A DNA stretch of 64,000 nt, taken from Rhabdornis inornatus (lineage: Eukaryota > Chordata > Aves > Passeriformes > Rhabdornithidae). Positions 1 through 14,400 of this stretch are shown piece after piece; the stretch's first letter is position 1; every line of letters begins with the position of its first letter. A program made the position numbers and the translations under genes. A model generated the notes under the pieces. It was given only the letters and a program-made list of their open reading frames with translations. It had not been told where the DNA came from and did not search any database. The stretch spans positions 2,172,299-2,236,298 of the forward strand of contig VWZS01004485.1 in assembly GCA_013397075.1 (NCBI GenBank), given 5' to 3'.

Positions 1-3000
1 GAAGTGGGAACATAGTAATTCTTCCTGAAAACTTAAGAGGTAAAAGTCTGAGTTTGCTTCAAAGATGACTTTGTAGACTACTGAACCAGTAATCCCTCCT
101 TACTGGCCATATCAAGAACCACTCAATTAAAATAGGAAACTTGACCAAACAAAACAATTTAGTATTTAAATAGAAGAATAATGTTCATTTTCATTAAATG
201 AAAACTTTTGCCATTTTAAACCAGCTCTTATGAGAAGCAGATCCTTCTACCTCCTTTTTAGACCTCCAGCAATCATTTAGAAAGCCATAAACAATTTTTT
301 GCATATCCTCCTCTAACCAGTAGACCTTGAAATCAGTGGCATCAGCAGAACAGAGAGAATACCCTTACTTTTTGTTGTTGATTATGAAAGTTCTTCCCAT
401 TTAGAATATTAATTTCTCATCCTCACTTAAAGAGCAAGGTTCTTACAGTTACTGCCAAGCCCACAGCCATGTGAAAGCCCATTTGGCAACCTCAGGAATG
501 GGAAGTTCCTGCAAAGCTGTGAGAGAAAAGGATGGCAGCCATTACTTTCTCCCATTCTACTTGCACCTCCTTTAATGGAGGAGAAATATTACAATCTCAT
601 CTCTTTCAATCTTTCCCTCCTAAATGGAGTTTGTTTTTACAAGTCAGCCAATTGAGGTATCTGCATGGTACTTGTGCCATGGGAAAAGAGTATTTCTGCC
701 CCAAGAAAGGAAAATAAATTGACAGAGGAGGGAACACATGTTGTTTCTCTCAGCTTGTAAGAATTTAAGCACCCTGCTCTGAAACTGAGCGTATTTGACT
801 CAAGTGTAATAAAAGTTCTGTGCAATGTAGTTTCACACATCTGTAGCCATCCCATCCTGCACATGCAACACCTGCTTTGCGAACCTGACAAATCTTAAGA
901 AGGTGGAGAAGATTGGGTGACACCAACATGGCTGCCTTTTGGAAAAACGGTCAAACCAACCTGCTGGAAAACACCCTTTTTTCTTAGGACTACAGCCACA
1001 CACACAACATACACAACCATCTTACTCTAGAAAAACTCTTCTAAGCAGAGCTTCCCACAAAACCACGAGAACAACCAGAGACCTCTGGTGCTCCTGTGGG
1101 ATATGTGGAGAAATCTTGGCCAAATTAACAAAAGGAATTTTACAATAACATCTTACTGACAAACTGATCAGCATTGAGCACCCTCAGAAATGACATTGAC
1201 ATACTCCAATCAAATAACCCAAGACAGCACCACAAGTAAAAGATCTAAGCTGCCAAATTCACACCACAGTACCTTACAGAGGAAAGTATAACAAATGTTA
1301 AGTCTGTATATTAAAAGGAAGCTTTTCACCACTAAGTGTTTATCACTCTACTAAGAATGCCAAGAATTGAATTAAAGGTATAAAAGGTAATCAAACAGGT
1401 GAGACAAAGCAAGATTTTTTTCTTTTTCATATTACACTGAATAAGTATTCTTGAGCCTCAGGATCAAGCATTAGCAACTAACAGAAAAGTAGGGCTTTTT
1501 TCAAGCGACCTTTTTTGCATCTCTTTCACACAACAGTAGGGTGCCTAAAACACTCCACCTCATTTGCTCCCATCTCTGTGTTTCTCATTATCCAGCTGTT
1601 CTCACCCTGTGATACAATTGTATTTTCTCAGTACTCTAAGAATCCAGGACAAATTCACTACTAATCTTGTTTTGCCACAAAATACATCAGAGAGTAAGTG
1701 GATTAAGTTTCTACATTCTGCCTTACTGATGTCTCTCAGCATTGATTAACAGGAAAATATTTTAAACAGCAGATCACTTTATAAGACAATTTCATCTTTG
1801 GTTTCTCTGCCTGCATTTGCCCACTTATTGCCAGTTTGGATTCAGTAGTGTGGACATGAAACCACTAAAAATTACAAATCGGTCACTAGAAAACCATCCT
1901 ATGGCACTGGCTTTGATCACTGGTCATGAGATCGTGACTTTTCTAAAGGTGCCTATGACAGTTTTGCCAATCATCCCTGAAGAAGTATATCCTACTTTCT
2001 CTCTCCTCTTCAGTGAAATAGGGAGATTTAAATTTAGCTCGAAAACTCTATCACTGTTCCAGTAAGTGTTCAAGAACTGCAGCAAGATGCCGCGTCAGTA
2101 AGCAAATAATAAGAGACAAAATGAAAGAAAATTGTTTCCTGGAGCAGATTTTACTAATTCTATAGAGATTAATAATTCATGGATGTCACCTAAGTGGGAT
2201 GTACCACTGCCTCTTGGAGAGTTGCATCTGAATTCCTGAAGAAGCTAATTTTCTCATTTTGCATGGAGAGAAGGAAAAAGGAGACACAGACTTAACAGCT
2301 TTTATTGAACAAATGTAGAATAAAACCACCTAAGAGGTGGATCTTAAACCAACGACCTAAGGGAAAAGTATAGTGTGCAATTTCTACCAGGAAAAATCAA
2401 AATAAAGAAAAAGCAAGGGACACTATAGGAAGGAAATAACCACAAGGCTTTATGTGTGCATGGTCTGGATGATGAGAAACATGGAAAGAGTAATGCTTAG
2501 ATGTGTGGTACAGCCAGTCACAAAATAATCTCATAGCTGTTTGTACTGAACTGTTAATGCAACCTGCTTAGAACAGACCAAAAAAAAGGGACATTGTAGG
2601 GCAAAATCTAACAAGAGACCAAGGCAAAAAATGTATTTCCAATCTGCTTTCACAAGGGGAGAAGGAAAAGATTAAAAGTTGTAAGAGTGAGAGAGGAATG
2701 CAAAAAATATGACTTGAAATTTCTGACTTGTGAAGAGATTGCAAATGAAATTATGATACAATGGCAACACCCTCTGACCCATGCATGTACTGATATAGGC
2801 ATATAGACATAGAAATAATAAATGATTACATGCATTGATAATCATTGCTCTAAGAAGTACAGGTTAACAATTCAGCTTAATCAGGGAGCAAAGAATAATG
2901 CAGAGCTTAAGAGAGTGAAAAAATTATTACAAATTTTTTTAGATTATATATATTCTCATTGTATTAGTCTGTATTATTAACTAAAGTAAAATATGTTTTA

Positions 3001-3254
3001 TTAATCACTGCCAAATTGGTAACTCTAATAACTAGGAGCCAACAGACATATTTGACATCAATTATTCTTCTTAAGTCATAAATAATGAAAGTAAAACAGC
3101 GATTCTTCCTGGGGAAAGCTACTAATGCATTATGTCAAAAACAGAGTGGGAGAAGTGAAAGTGGGTTTGTAAGAAGGTTACACACAACCACTTTGAGTTT
3201 CTGTTTCCTGTTAGAACTAAGAAAATATTTAAGCTGTACTTACTGAATATAATT

Positions 3255-3345
3255 ACAGATGCTTTCAAAGATCTTTAAATATTTAACTACCTAATCTTCA
3301 CAATATCTCTATTAAATAGAGGTTTCTTTGTACCCCCAATTTACA
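3255..3345 (+). repeat. MIR/L2-like relic
   Basis: TCAAAGATCTTTAAATATTT, then AACTACCTAATCTTCACAAT, then TACCCCCAATTTACACAAG follows the MIR/L2 3' domain order. Diverged but all three blocks are in place. Confidence 0.5.
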
Positions 3346-4077
3346 CAAGAGAATCATCTTTTATAGCTTATTTTTAAAAGCAGTTTTGTTTCTTTCATGA
3401 AATGCTGGAAACTGAAAAAACCCCCACTGTACAGAGGCCTCTGCAGGTCCAGCTTTGTAGATGCAGACACAAATGATAAGTTTTCTGCTCTTTGATTACC
3501 ACTGCCAGTCAAACCAATATTCACTACAGGCTTCAAAATGTGGAGCCAATTAAGTAAAAGGACAAAACCATATCTGCAAATTTCAGCAGAGACTCCTTCA
3601 AAGTTCAGCATGGAGAAGAAGGGCCCTGCTCACGACTGCATACCTGGCTGTGCCAAGAGCAGGCTTTGCAAGTTCTTGGCACTTCAGCTCCAGCTGAATC
3701 TATTGATGGATGCTGCTTTTCTGAGCCAAATTTCCAAGGCAGAGGGAATGAAAGGAAGGCAACAGGTTTATTTTAAACTTGACATTTTAGCTGAGCAAAT
3801 CTATAGAATAATTGGAAAGGCTTGCAACAAGCATATAATATTTATCCATACATTTTGACCAAAGAATTGCTGGTTGATCTAGCACTACATTGAGAGGAAA
3901 AAAGAATATAGAAATAATACAGCTAGATGAATTAACTTGGATATTCCTAGGGCATACTATTTTTTCACAGAAGAGCTGACAGATGTCACCTGTACCTTAA
4001 TTAAATTTTTAGAAGTTCCCAAATGAAGAGCAGCTACCAGACAGTGAGAGAGAACAAAAGGAGAAAATGGGGTTTCT

Positions 4078-4134
4078 GCTTATTATTGTTTATTCTTTAT
4101 TATTTATCTAGTTATTATTTATTATTGTGTATTC
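4078..4134. repeat. TTA-rich low-complexity stretch
   Basis: Repeated TTATTATT and TTTATTATT units with interruptions; an imperfect microsatellite. Confidence 0.7.
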
Positions 4135-7100
4135 TGCATGGGCATCTGATAAAAGAAGCTGAATCTTAAACAAGATAACAAACAATCATGTTAGTTTTAA
4201 TTAAAAATAAAGAAATAAACCAACTAGATCCATAAAAATAAAACATTATTTGTTTAATTTTAAGCCACTCCCTAGAACTAGGACAGGACTATTGGGTGAC
4301 ACAGAAACACATAGCACACACATCACATGTGAACAAGAGTCCCCCATACTTCTGAAAAAATTACTCTAAAAGTGCAGTATGGTGCAGACCTTGTGGCAAT
4401 GGAAATGGTTATATTGATTTTACTGAGCTGTGGATAGGGCAGGCTCAGCATGACTTTGAAACTTAGGATAAAAATTAGTCAACTGGAAAAAAGCAAAAGC
4501 CAGGCAGTAATACTCATGTAATAATAACACTCACAGAATAAAGTAATACATGGTGATTAAGAGTACGAGAAGAAAACTTTACAGGATGACAGGCAATGCT
4601 GCATAAATGCTATACAAATACAAAATTGCAATTCTTCAAGTATTTGACAACAATGAAAATACAAGAGAGGAAATATTTGCTGGAGTTGTTCAAAACATTG
4701 CAGTTACAGAGCAAAAGAAAAGCCTAGCTAGATGTTTCCTTCACAAAACAGCCAGGAAAATAAATTTTAAAGAGGGTACAGTAGATGAAACCACAGGATA
4801 AGTTTGCCCAGGACCGCTGTTCCAACATCTCTACCAGAAGGCTGTAACAGAGGGATTACTCTGCTCAGGAAACTCTTTTGATGGGTGACCCACTTCTAGT
4901 CAAAAAGAATTATCATGCCTTTGCTATTCATTCCCTAACTGGACTGCTGACTCATTGTCCAGTGCTACAGAACTTGTGAAGTGAGTGACAGACACTGCTA
5001 TATCAAAATTCTCAGTGACTTGTCCCAGAAGCAGCATTTTTCACCTACTTCATACCCACATGATTAGGTCAGGTAACACTCCAGCATTTTTGCCCTTCCA
5101 AAAACTTAAAGCAGGCATCTTGACTGGATGACAAATTTAAACTTAGAGCTGGTTTTCTTTGTTAGGGTCATTAAGTAGACAAATGATAGCTATGAAGCAA
5201 AAAAAGCTGGCCTGCTTTGTACTGATGCAAATGATGACTTGACTTACAAGGCTGAATGGGGTCTGATATCTGCTTGGAACAAAGTGGAAGACTCAGTGAT
5301 ATTTGCTATTATATATGGAATTACACGTATGAAGAGATTTATGACCCTTGCTACACCGGGAATCCTTAGGCAAGATTTTTGAAGGCACATAAATAAGCCA
5401 GCAATGTGGCTAGTGGGATTTACCAAAGCACTCACAAACAAAGAATTCAAATTCCACCAAAAGTCAGTGTGTGCAAAAATATTTTATAGATTCTAAGAGG
5501 TGCCCTCCTGCAGATACAAGTGCTTAAACACCTTTGTCATCTGCACTGAAGCCCCACGAGGCTGCTGTGAGACAACACATACCACACCACGATTTCTTGT
5601 AAGGCAAAAACATCTGGAAGCTGTAAATATGTAAGATGTCAAATCTTTGGTCCACAAATCCACCCCAGTTAAGCTGAAATTAGTGGCACCTAGGGACCTA
5701 TGTATTTTTGTACATCTGGCTGAAAAATTTCATGCCAAATTTGTTTCTTTGTCATAACAAAGTTTAACAAACTTTTTAGTTCTCAGATGTGTTTGAAGGT
5801 ATGTTAGTTAATAACTTTAGATGCTGTGTCTGGTGTAGGGATCCTGTGTGGAGTCTGAACAAGGTTGAGCAGAGGAACACCATAAATGCTTCCAGATGCT
5901 CATGGAGTGGTGAGATGGTTTCTACACAATAGAGAACACTGCCTGTGGGAACACAGGGAAATCAGAGATGACACTTTTCAGATGAGAGGCAGAATGGAAA
6001 CAGTGATCTATTGGTTTGGCCCAGAGTGAACTTCATAGAGGATTTGGGTTTGTGCCTCACCCAAGTAACTGAAGCTTTTCCAGAATATTTAATCTGAGAT
6101 TTTTATCCTCTGCTTTCTAAGGACTTCCAGCCAGGCAAACTAATGGGGTTATGCCAATTTCTGAATCTGGTCAAGCCTCATCATTGCTGATAGCTCATTA
6201 CAAAGTGGAGTTTCATAAGCAGACAGTCTTCCCTGTAGTGCAACCATCTTTTCTGAATCTTTCTAGGGGCAATGAGCACCCTGGGGATATGAAAGAACAG
6301 CTTACTTCCAATGTGAATCTGATGTAAAAACAGGGCCTTTCAGGAGACATAGAAATAACAAATGATTACGGAATGCTCCAAGAAGCAATGGGATATGCCT
6401 ACTGCTAGCAGTGTCTCTATTTGTAGCTAGAGGACCATTAGCATTCATGAAAGGCTGACTCAGAAAGAATAAAGCATCATCCCAGATGTAAATGACACTG
6501 CTCAAAATATTTTTTACTGAACTTGTGTTTGGTTAACCTGACTACAACTTTGAAAACTTGAATCAACATAGTTTCTCCAGTTTAACAGGTTCAGGGTCAA
6601 AGCCATATACTCTGACAAGGGTGAGATATAAAAAACACTCCCTGTGACACAATACAGAAGCACAAATCTCTCTGATGCAATTTGAAAACAGGCACTGGCA
6701 GGCAATGATGATCAGCTGGCAAACAGCTCTGTCTCAGGACACATAATATAGAAAGTGTGAATAAGTCAACATATGCCAAATAGAACCATCTTCCACTAAC
6801 AGGCTTTAATTATTGAATAAAATGGAAAACTGTGACAATGCAAGGCACTACTGCGTGGTAGTTATGAGAAGTGCTGACATTTTAAATAGTGGCTAATAGT
6901 GTTATCAGCTGTTTTTAGGAGAAACTAAGCAGATGAATTAAATTTTCCCACATGCAAATTTCATCAGGGAAATTCAAGATCTCTTGAAGAAGATACTGGC
7001 AACAAGCTTCCTTGCATTTTGTTTCAGTCTGTGGTGAATGCACTGCGTGGCACAGGGAGAACAATGCATTACTGAAGCACATTTGAAGAGTGAGAACGTA

Positions 7101-8318
7101 GCCACTTTGACTTACAATGTACAGAGGGATACATTCAGAATTGTAAGTACAAGACTAATAGGCTCACTGAAGATAGGGATGGCTGAAGGGAAGAAAAAGC
7201 AATCACAGAAAGCAAAATTCAATAGCAGAGCAAAAGTCTAGTAACTGGTTTGAAAGGAGCTTTGCATCTTTTCTATCTTTGCATGTGGAGCATGATATGC
7301 TAGTGGAATATCTTCAATCAGAAAGCACTTAAAGATAATTAAAGCATTTTCACACTTTAAAAGTCCTCTAAATGACTGAAAATGTCAAGGTCACACCCAT
7401 CTGAAGCATCCATAATGCACACACATACACAGATGAAAAATAAAAGAAATTATCAAATCCCCTGATGCTGCCAAATGTTTAATACTTGGTGAGAAGAGCA
7501 CAGTGCATACCACAAGAGCAGATCACATCATTATGAACTGATACAAGTGCAGGCTACAGAGTTGTCTACGCTGAGTAATTCTGTACTCAGGGAAGTTGAT
7601 CCACATGTATATCACCATAAGAGGAGAAAATAATTTGTTCTTCTATCTCCAGTTACAACCAGACAGTGCAAATATCAACTCAAAGACACTCGCACTGAAA
7701 GAATGTATCCATAGCCTATCCAGGCACAGAGGTAAAACTTGACATCTGTACTCATATCACAGGTAGGGCTGACTTTGAGGTTACTCTCACAGATCCCTCA
7801 ACAGATGAGCCACTGCACCTACATCAAGGGGTGACTGAAAAATCACTCAGGTTACACCTAACCAAAAGCCAGGGTGGGCTCTCAAGAAAGCAGGGACAGG
7901 GAGCTGGGGGACTATAGCTGGCTGATTTTTTCTGATATAAGCAGATCACATATCCCAGAGACCGAAGGGCAAAGAGGTGGATAGGGTTGGACATCTTTTC
8001 GTCCATGGAAAGTCAGCAGAGATCCAAGGTGTAAGTTTAGTGGGAACTCAGGCTCAAACCAAGTTATCAGGATCATCACAAAAATGTGGGATGAAGGGAA
8101 GGGTCTGGCATGGGTCAGTCCTCAGGAAGTACTGTTTGCTTCACCAGCAACACTGAGAGGTCCCTCAGCAATTCTTCATGGCACTCTGCATAATCCCAGA
8201 CTTGGTGTTTAACTGTCCCCCACGTCAGGTAACAACACAGGCAAAGCAAACCCCTGAAATCGGGCTATCAGTGCTAACAACTGGTTTGAAAGTTGTGAGG
8301 AAATGTCATTTTTACTAT

Positions 8319-8390
8319 GATTCATGGAATTATAGAATCATTTAGGTTGGAAAAGACCTCTAAGATCATCAAATTCAACTGCTAATCAAA
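8319..8390 (-). mobile_element. CR1 fragment, 3' end, minus orientation
   Basis: The stretch carries the signature of the reversed CR1 3' end: ATAGAATCA, then GGTTGGAAAAGACCT, then AAGATCATCAAATTCAAC. It is about 70 bases long and truncated after that block. CR1 is the dominant LINE of birds and usually inserts 5'-truncated. Confidence 0.9.
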
Positions 8391-9016
8391 AAGGCAAATG
8401 AAAACAGTTGTAAGAATGTGTCTATGTTATTAAAAAAATACATCAACATTTTACTATCTGATTGAAATAAGAACCAGGTATATTTTAGATTTTGTTCTGT
8501 TTCAAATTGCTTCGTTTTCTCTTTCATTTCCTGTTATATTAAACCAGATCAATTTGTCAAGAGTCCCGACTGCTTTCCCTTCTCTTACTTCTCCTGAACA
8601 ATATACTGAATGCTACAAATGAAACAATTTCACTCTTTTCATGCTTTTACATTTAATATATTGAATAAAATAGAATGTTTCCACCATTTTTACACACAGC
8701 ATTTTATTTTTTCTTTATGAATATCACAAAAAAATCATGTTAGCACTTCTGAAATTAGGTGGTTGTGACTGATTATGGTTTTTTATATCACCTCAGGCCT
8801 AAGATGCAACTCTGAATTCCAAGTTCAGAGCCCTGTTACTGTAATACCCTTCCCCAAACCCACTCCTCACAGTTCCTGCAGCACAGGCTGCTACTCACTC
8901 TCCTCAGATGTGATTTTCTCCAAAAATTAACCTTCTCACAGCCACCAAAAAATCTCCAAAAGTATTTATAGCAATAAAAATTTCTTACTTGCAGGCAACC
9001 ACCACAATAGTGCATG
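8391..9016. other. Non-coding; nothing recognised
   Basis: AT-rich spacer between the CR1 fragment and the MIR-like relic. No splice-bounded ORF or RNA gene is visible. Confidence 0.6.
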
Positions 9017-9120
9017 TGGGAGGCAGGTATCACGATCCCTGTTTCACAATTAGGGAAACTGAGGCCTGTATGTCAATGATTTGGCAGTCTGAAAGTTTGT
9101 GGCAGAATCCAGTCTGACCC
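9017..9120 (+). repeat. MIR-like SINE relic
   Basis: The order of motifs follows the MIR core: a TATCAC..CCCTGTTTCACA block, then AGGGAAACTGAGGCC, a degenerate middle, then GTGGCAGAATCCAGTCTGACC. MIR-type tRNA SINEs are ancient and present in low numbers in birds. The match is by eye and the copy is strongly decayed. Confidence 0.6.
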
Positions 9121-11210
9121 ACAGAAACAGGTGGAAGGAAGAACCTACAGATTTACTGCAGGCACTCAATTCTGTATGATATGAATGAATATAAATGTAG
9201 GAGACAGCCTGGTTCCTTCTCATGGCTGTAAATGTTCCAGCTACTCGGTACACACTGTGACAAATGGTAATGCAGACTTGAAGGAGTCTTGTGAGGAGGC
9301 AACATTCAATTTCTTTCTGCAGTTGCAAACAACCTGTGTTACGCTGGGGAAAATCCAGTGCATCTTCTGAATGCATTTTACCCATCACAAAAAGTAACAA
9401 CTCTGAAGTGATGTATTAAAAGCAAGTGAGAGTGTAAGCCAGAATGACTTATACAAAGAATTCTTGTCACAAGCAAATGCAGAACTTGGGCTTTCACTTA
9501 TCTTGTGCCTAACTAGGATGGATTTTTCTCTGAAGGGCTGGATATAAGGATTTGTAGCAGAAATAACAATGTATAAAATATAGTCTGGTTCACATCCTTG
9601 TCTACACAGCTGTTGGGAAGGGACAACCTATACTCCTACTTTCCCACTCCTTTTTTACTTTGTCGTTGACCTTCACTGTTTGTTCAAAGCCCCTTGACAT
9701 CCAGCAGGTCAGTCAGATAGGAGCTGCAATGACCCAAAGACCTTCCCAGGAGGTCTCACGGTATTCCCAGGAGACAGCTCCCATTCAGACCCTTTGAGAA
9801 AGGAAACAGGCATTTCTGAAGCTCAGCCAGTTTCTGGCAATATTTAAAGCAGATTATCAAACATATCAAGCTATAGAGAGCCCTCCAAAATATCGTACCC
9901 ATCACAGTATTTGTGCATTTTTAAATAAATAATTTCACTGAGAAAGAAGTCCTCCCAAACCAAGGAGTTTAAGGGTATTGTATCACTGGTTTTGGCAGCA
10001 CCTGCAGTCAGACAAGTGGGTATATTCAATACCTCTGGAATGCTATTAAATGCCAAGGAAATCATATAATACTATCCAAGACATTCTCGGTAGTTTTCCT
10101 ACCCTAGTTCTCCTTTACATTGAGCTGAGTTGCAGGAATGGAATCCCTAATGTGTCTCCCATGTTAAAAGAAAGACAGAAGATAAGAGGAGCACCTAAAG
10201 GGAGGGGAATATAGGATTGCCATTTGAAACAGACAATGTTGAACAATTATAATGAAAATTCTGAATATTTTTGAACACTGGATAAAACAGAATATGTATT
10301 ATTGGCCTACCTTTCAAATGGGATTCAGCTCCCTGCAGGGAAACACTTCCATAGTGTAGTGCTCAGCCTCTTAAAAAGAGGTTATTTCTTCCCACTGATA
10401 ATAAAATAACCCTCAGTCAGCCAGCTCAGAGTAGGTCACTGTGGACCTCTAAATTCTGGATCACTGAAGCTCACCCTGCCATTATAACTTCAAAATACAT
10501 CAGTTATCAGTAAAACTCATAACATGAGTCGCTGATACTATTCTCCTTCCCTATCCATCATTATTCCATCCTATCCAAAGGCAGTTAGACCACTTACATA
10601 CACATATATAGAATCTCTCTTCCCTCTCAGTCTTTACTTTGCAAAATTGTGCTTCCTTTCATATAAAAATAAGAAAAAATCTGAAAAAGACAAATCATCT
10701 AGTTTGAGATGCTATATACAATAATTCTCATGGCCTCCTTTCACTTATGCATTTCCTTTTCTCCTCTGCTTTTCATAGACATTTCTCTTCAAAGTTTTAA
10801 TAATATCACTTTTCTCTCCTTTGTTTTCTGTGCTTTTCTCCTTCTCATCTTTTTTTTTTTTGGCTATGTTTTCTTCTGCTCTTTAGTGGGCTGATTTTGA
10901 ATTCAATTTTCTCCAGCCACTGCCTTTACCTTTTTGCCCTGCTTTCATCTTTGAGTCCTTCCTCTGCTCTTCCTTCTGTGATTTCCCAGTACCCTTCATC
11001 AAGACTCTGAGAATATTCCCCCCCTCCAACTCTCTCCCAATCTTATTTCTGCCTTTTGCTGTTACATAGGAAAATAAAGCCTGTAAGACTTCACTATCCC
11101 AAATCTATGATGGCATCTAAACTGTTTAATTAGCAGCCCAACTGGTCTCAGTGATCTGCATACCTCTGCACCATTTAGATGTTTATACCAAGCATATTCA
11201 ACATAGATTG
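9121..11210. other. Non-coding; nothing recognised
   Basis: AT-rich intronic-type sequence with pyrimidine-rich patches around 10.7-11.0 kb. That patch yields a Phe/Leu/Ser-rich ORF on the plus strand which reflects base composition and is not a credible membrane protein. Confidence 0.55.
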
Positions 11211-11306
11211 GCAGAATGGTTTTGGTTGAAAGGGACTTTAAAGATGACCTAGTTCTAGCCCCCCTGCCATAGGCAGGGACACTTTCCACTAGCCCAGGCT
11301 GCTCAA
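11211..11306 (-). mobile_element. CR1 fragment, minus orientation
   Basis: It begins AGAATGGTTTTGGTTGAAAG, then GGGACTTTAAAGATGACCTAG, then CCCCCTGCCATAGGCAGGGAC and CACTTTCCACTAGCCCAGG. This is the reversed 3' end of a CR1 copy, in the same order as other avian copies. Confidence 0.92.
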
Positions 11307-11320
11307 ATAGAAAATATGTA

Positions 11321-11410
11321 CTTACATGGATGGAGACACTGAATCAGAGAGAAAGTAATATTCATTAAGTCAAAGAGCTACTGAATAGCCAGTGTACTGC
11401 AGGAGATTAA
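11321..11410 (+). repeat. Possible MIR-like relic
   Basis: ATGGATGGAGACACTGAATC, followed by AGAGAGAAAGTAATATTCA and AGTCAAAGAGCTACTGAATAG, loosely follows the MIR core (paired A/C/T tract, then gap, then AGCTAGTAA-like). The similarity is weak and the copy abuts a CR1 end. Confidence 0.35.
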
Positions 11411-14400
11411 TGCTTGGTCTAAGATATTAAGACCCCTCACTTTAGCTAAATGACTGAAATTTATTGAATGAGTATGAGGAGAAAAGAAGTACATGTGTTG
11501 AGGGTAAAGATTAAACCCATTCAGATCCTTTGAGGGACTTGTTAAAGATCAGCTAATGCTTTCTGCCAGGAACAGGCTTCCTTTGATGCATGTAAACCTG
11601 AAATGTAAGACATGCACAGATAAAAGAATTCCTCAGAAGGTGTGCATCACGAAAGCATTTAGAGCCACTCTGCAAGATAAAGGCAGACAGAGACATCTCT
11701 GATTTAATCTAGATGTAAGAAGACGAAGTCTGGTTTTCATTTCTTCACTTCTGTTTGTAAAAGACATTTCTCTATAGTCCATTTGGTCTTAAGTAACCAG
11801 TTTTATTTTTATATTATCCAAAAGCATTCTTCTCCCAAGTATGTAGCCTGAGGCACTGGGATATCTTTAGTGCTATAGGAAAGAAACAAGTATCTTAAAT
11901 TATATTGTAAGCAGGAAGGCTCTTTGACATGCAAAAAGACAGTAACAGAGCATAGATAAAACAGAAGAGTCCTATATGAACTTTGTAATACTGTCCCTAT
12001 AGACTTCTTGCATCACTCTAACATCATGCATCTCAATCCTATTTTAAGACTCTTTCCAACCTCTCATGACTTTCTAGCAAAGCCCGGAAGAGCCACTGAA
12101 ATTTTCATGTCACTCTTCCCACTGCACACAGATGATTTTTCTTGATTACTCAGAATGTGGCTCTTTTCTTGCACAAGCTAAATCCTCTACAAAGAGCAGT
12201 GAAGCCCCTCCACAATGACAGTCAGCTACATCTAGAACTACAGAAGAGTGTGAGGAGTGCCCAACCGTGTGCTTGATTCACACTCACCTCTATCAACCCA
12301 CTTTGAGCAGAAATTCAGCTGGGAAATCAGCAAAGATTGAGATGTGCCTACATGGAGGTATATCCAGAAAACACTTCAGAAGAGAATTTAAGAAACAGTT
12401 GCTGGATAACTGGCTTGTAGATAAGTGTCAGCACAGACATCTCAAGAACCACAGCTTCCTGGCCACAGAGAATCTTTTGTGAAGTCAACAAAAAGAGACC
12501 AGAGAAGACTGTTCCACCTTCTTTGGCCTCTAGGGAAAACATTTTGATGTTCCATATCTTCAGCAATTCAGAATGCAAATAAGATCAAACTTTATCTTCA
12601 GTGTTGATGGTAGCATGTTTAGGATGACAGAATCATTGGTATCTCAAGAATACATGTTTTCCGTTAGATTAAAAGCAGTTGTTTCTTCTTAAGAGGAAAA
12701 TAAGGCTTGGTAGTTATTAAACTTGCAGTAAGAAAAACAGAAAAGGACACAGCACCAAGAGAGGAAAATAATTTCTTCAGGTATAATGAGCATTAAATTA
12801 GAAGTTTAATGATTCAGTGTAATAGTTCTCTGAATTCAAGAAAAGCATGTGGCGTCCAGCTGGCCAAGAGCAATTTTGACTACATGCCACCAAAAATGTA
12901 GACTCTCATTTAATGTTTGTGAAACCAGACCAAGACACAAACACGAATTTCACATCAGTCAAGCACAAAACACTTCTTTGGTTTTAGGTCCTTGACTTGA
13001 TCTTCCACAGGTTGCAGCTGACAATCAGATGCCTTTCCAGCCAAAATGTAACCTTATTTTCCACTAAACCTGGTCCTGAGTCAATGACCACTGAGAGGCT
13101 GAAAGTTCATAAAATTTCTGAATTTCTGCTATAAATGAACTGTAACTGAGATTTAATAATTGGAAGGAAAAGACCTTTTACCTCAACAGAGAAGGAAAAT
13201 GCACTTGCCCTGCCAAAACAGCCATTTGACTAAATCAATAAAATTACTGCTGAAGAAATTTCAAGATTGGTGAATATATGGAGACCACCAAATCACAGAT
13301 TAAATCTGCATTTTTTTGCTTTTTGTGTGTGATTTTTTAACAGATTCCAAATCTATGAAAATAAAAAGTGGATGTAAATTTCCCATGGCATGTGTTCTGT
13401 CTGTTCACACTGAGAACACAAAGTAATTTTAAAGGATACCTTCTTTGTTGCTCGTAATTCACTGCCACACGAGAGGACTGCTGCCCCCTCAAGAGTCTGA
13501 TGTCCCTATTAATCTTCTCAGACTATAACTTTCAATTTGTCCTCTTCACTTTCAGAGAACTGAAAAAGAAAAGAAAGGAATATCAACTCTTCACAATAGC
13601 CTTCACAAAGCTATCTTTCTTACACTGTATTACAGCCTTTCCTTCATTTAATAAATTCGTGACAATTGGCAGACACAAACAACTTTGTGCTTCAGTGTAA
13701 TTACAAAAAAAAAAAGGCAATAACACTGTTTATTACGGAAATATTGTGCAACTTAGTAAAAGGATATACTTACCATGAGCTTAAGTTTGTAGATGGAGAA
13801 ATGTCTTTGATCCCTGTGACATGGGCCAGGTGGATGAGACTGGCTAATCTTTTGGGCATCCAAGGACATCACATGCAAGAGCCGCTGGCAATGAAGTGTG
13901 GGAGGTGGTTCCATGTCTGGTTGCTTTCTTTTTGAAGCTATCTTGAAAATGGAGAGATTTCTTTTGCTTTCTTATCACCATCTTGCAAAAGGCACAGATG
14001 CAACTTTTGGCATGATTTCCCTTTCAGAGTATTGTTCCATTAATGTAAGTATGAATTTTGGAAGTATTTTCTTTCTTCTCTCATGTCTTTTAAGCTCACT
14101 TAATCTAACTAATTCCCAGAAGCAGACAACGGGAATGAAAGGAAGGGCAATACTGCTTTTTATTTTCCAGGATTTTTCTATTCTGCTTTTCTGTGCTCAT
14201 TCTCTATGTTTCTCCACGAAACTAGTTTTTCAGCTAAAGACAGGTTGTTTAACAACAGAGACACTTAGATGACATGTTTCCAAATGACATATTGAATGTT
14301 AGAACCAACTAACCACAGAGAAAAATGTTTCGCCTCTCATTTGATAGATCTGAGTTTACCAAATACAATGTATTGACTACAGATGTACAGAGGAAGACAA

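Larger units (their letters stand above)
1..8318 (-). other. Non-coding, probably DLG2 intron; nothing gene-like seen
   Basis: AT-rich sequence with only short chance ORFs of mixed composition on both strands. Apart from a MIR/L2-like relic at 3255-3345 and a TTA-rich low-complexity stretch near 4.1 kb, I recognise nothing. Assignment to a DLG2 intron is inferred, because the only DLG2 exons in the window lie to the right on the minus strand and the rest of the gene must continue leftwards. Confidence 0.6.

Noticed and set aside
10709..10894. Hydrophobic 61-codon ORF that looks like a membrane protein
   Set aside because: Arises from a pyrimidine-rich patch; no conserved motif, splice site or context.
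13898..14272. 124-codon ORF on the plus strand
   Set aside because: No domain, no splice context, composition of AT-rich non-coding DNA.
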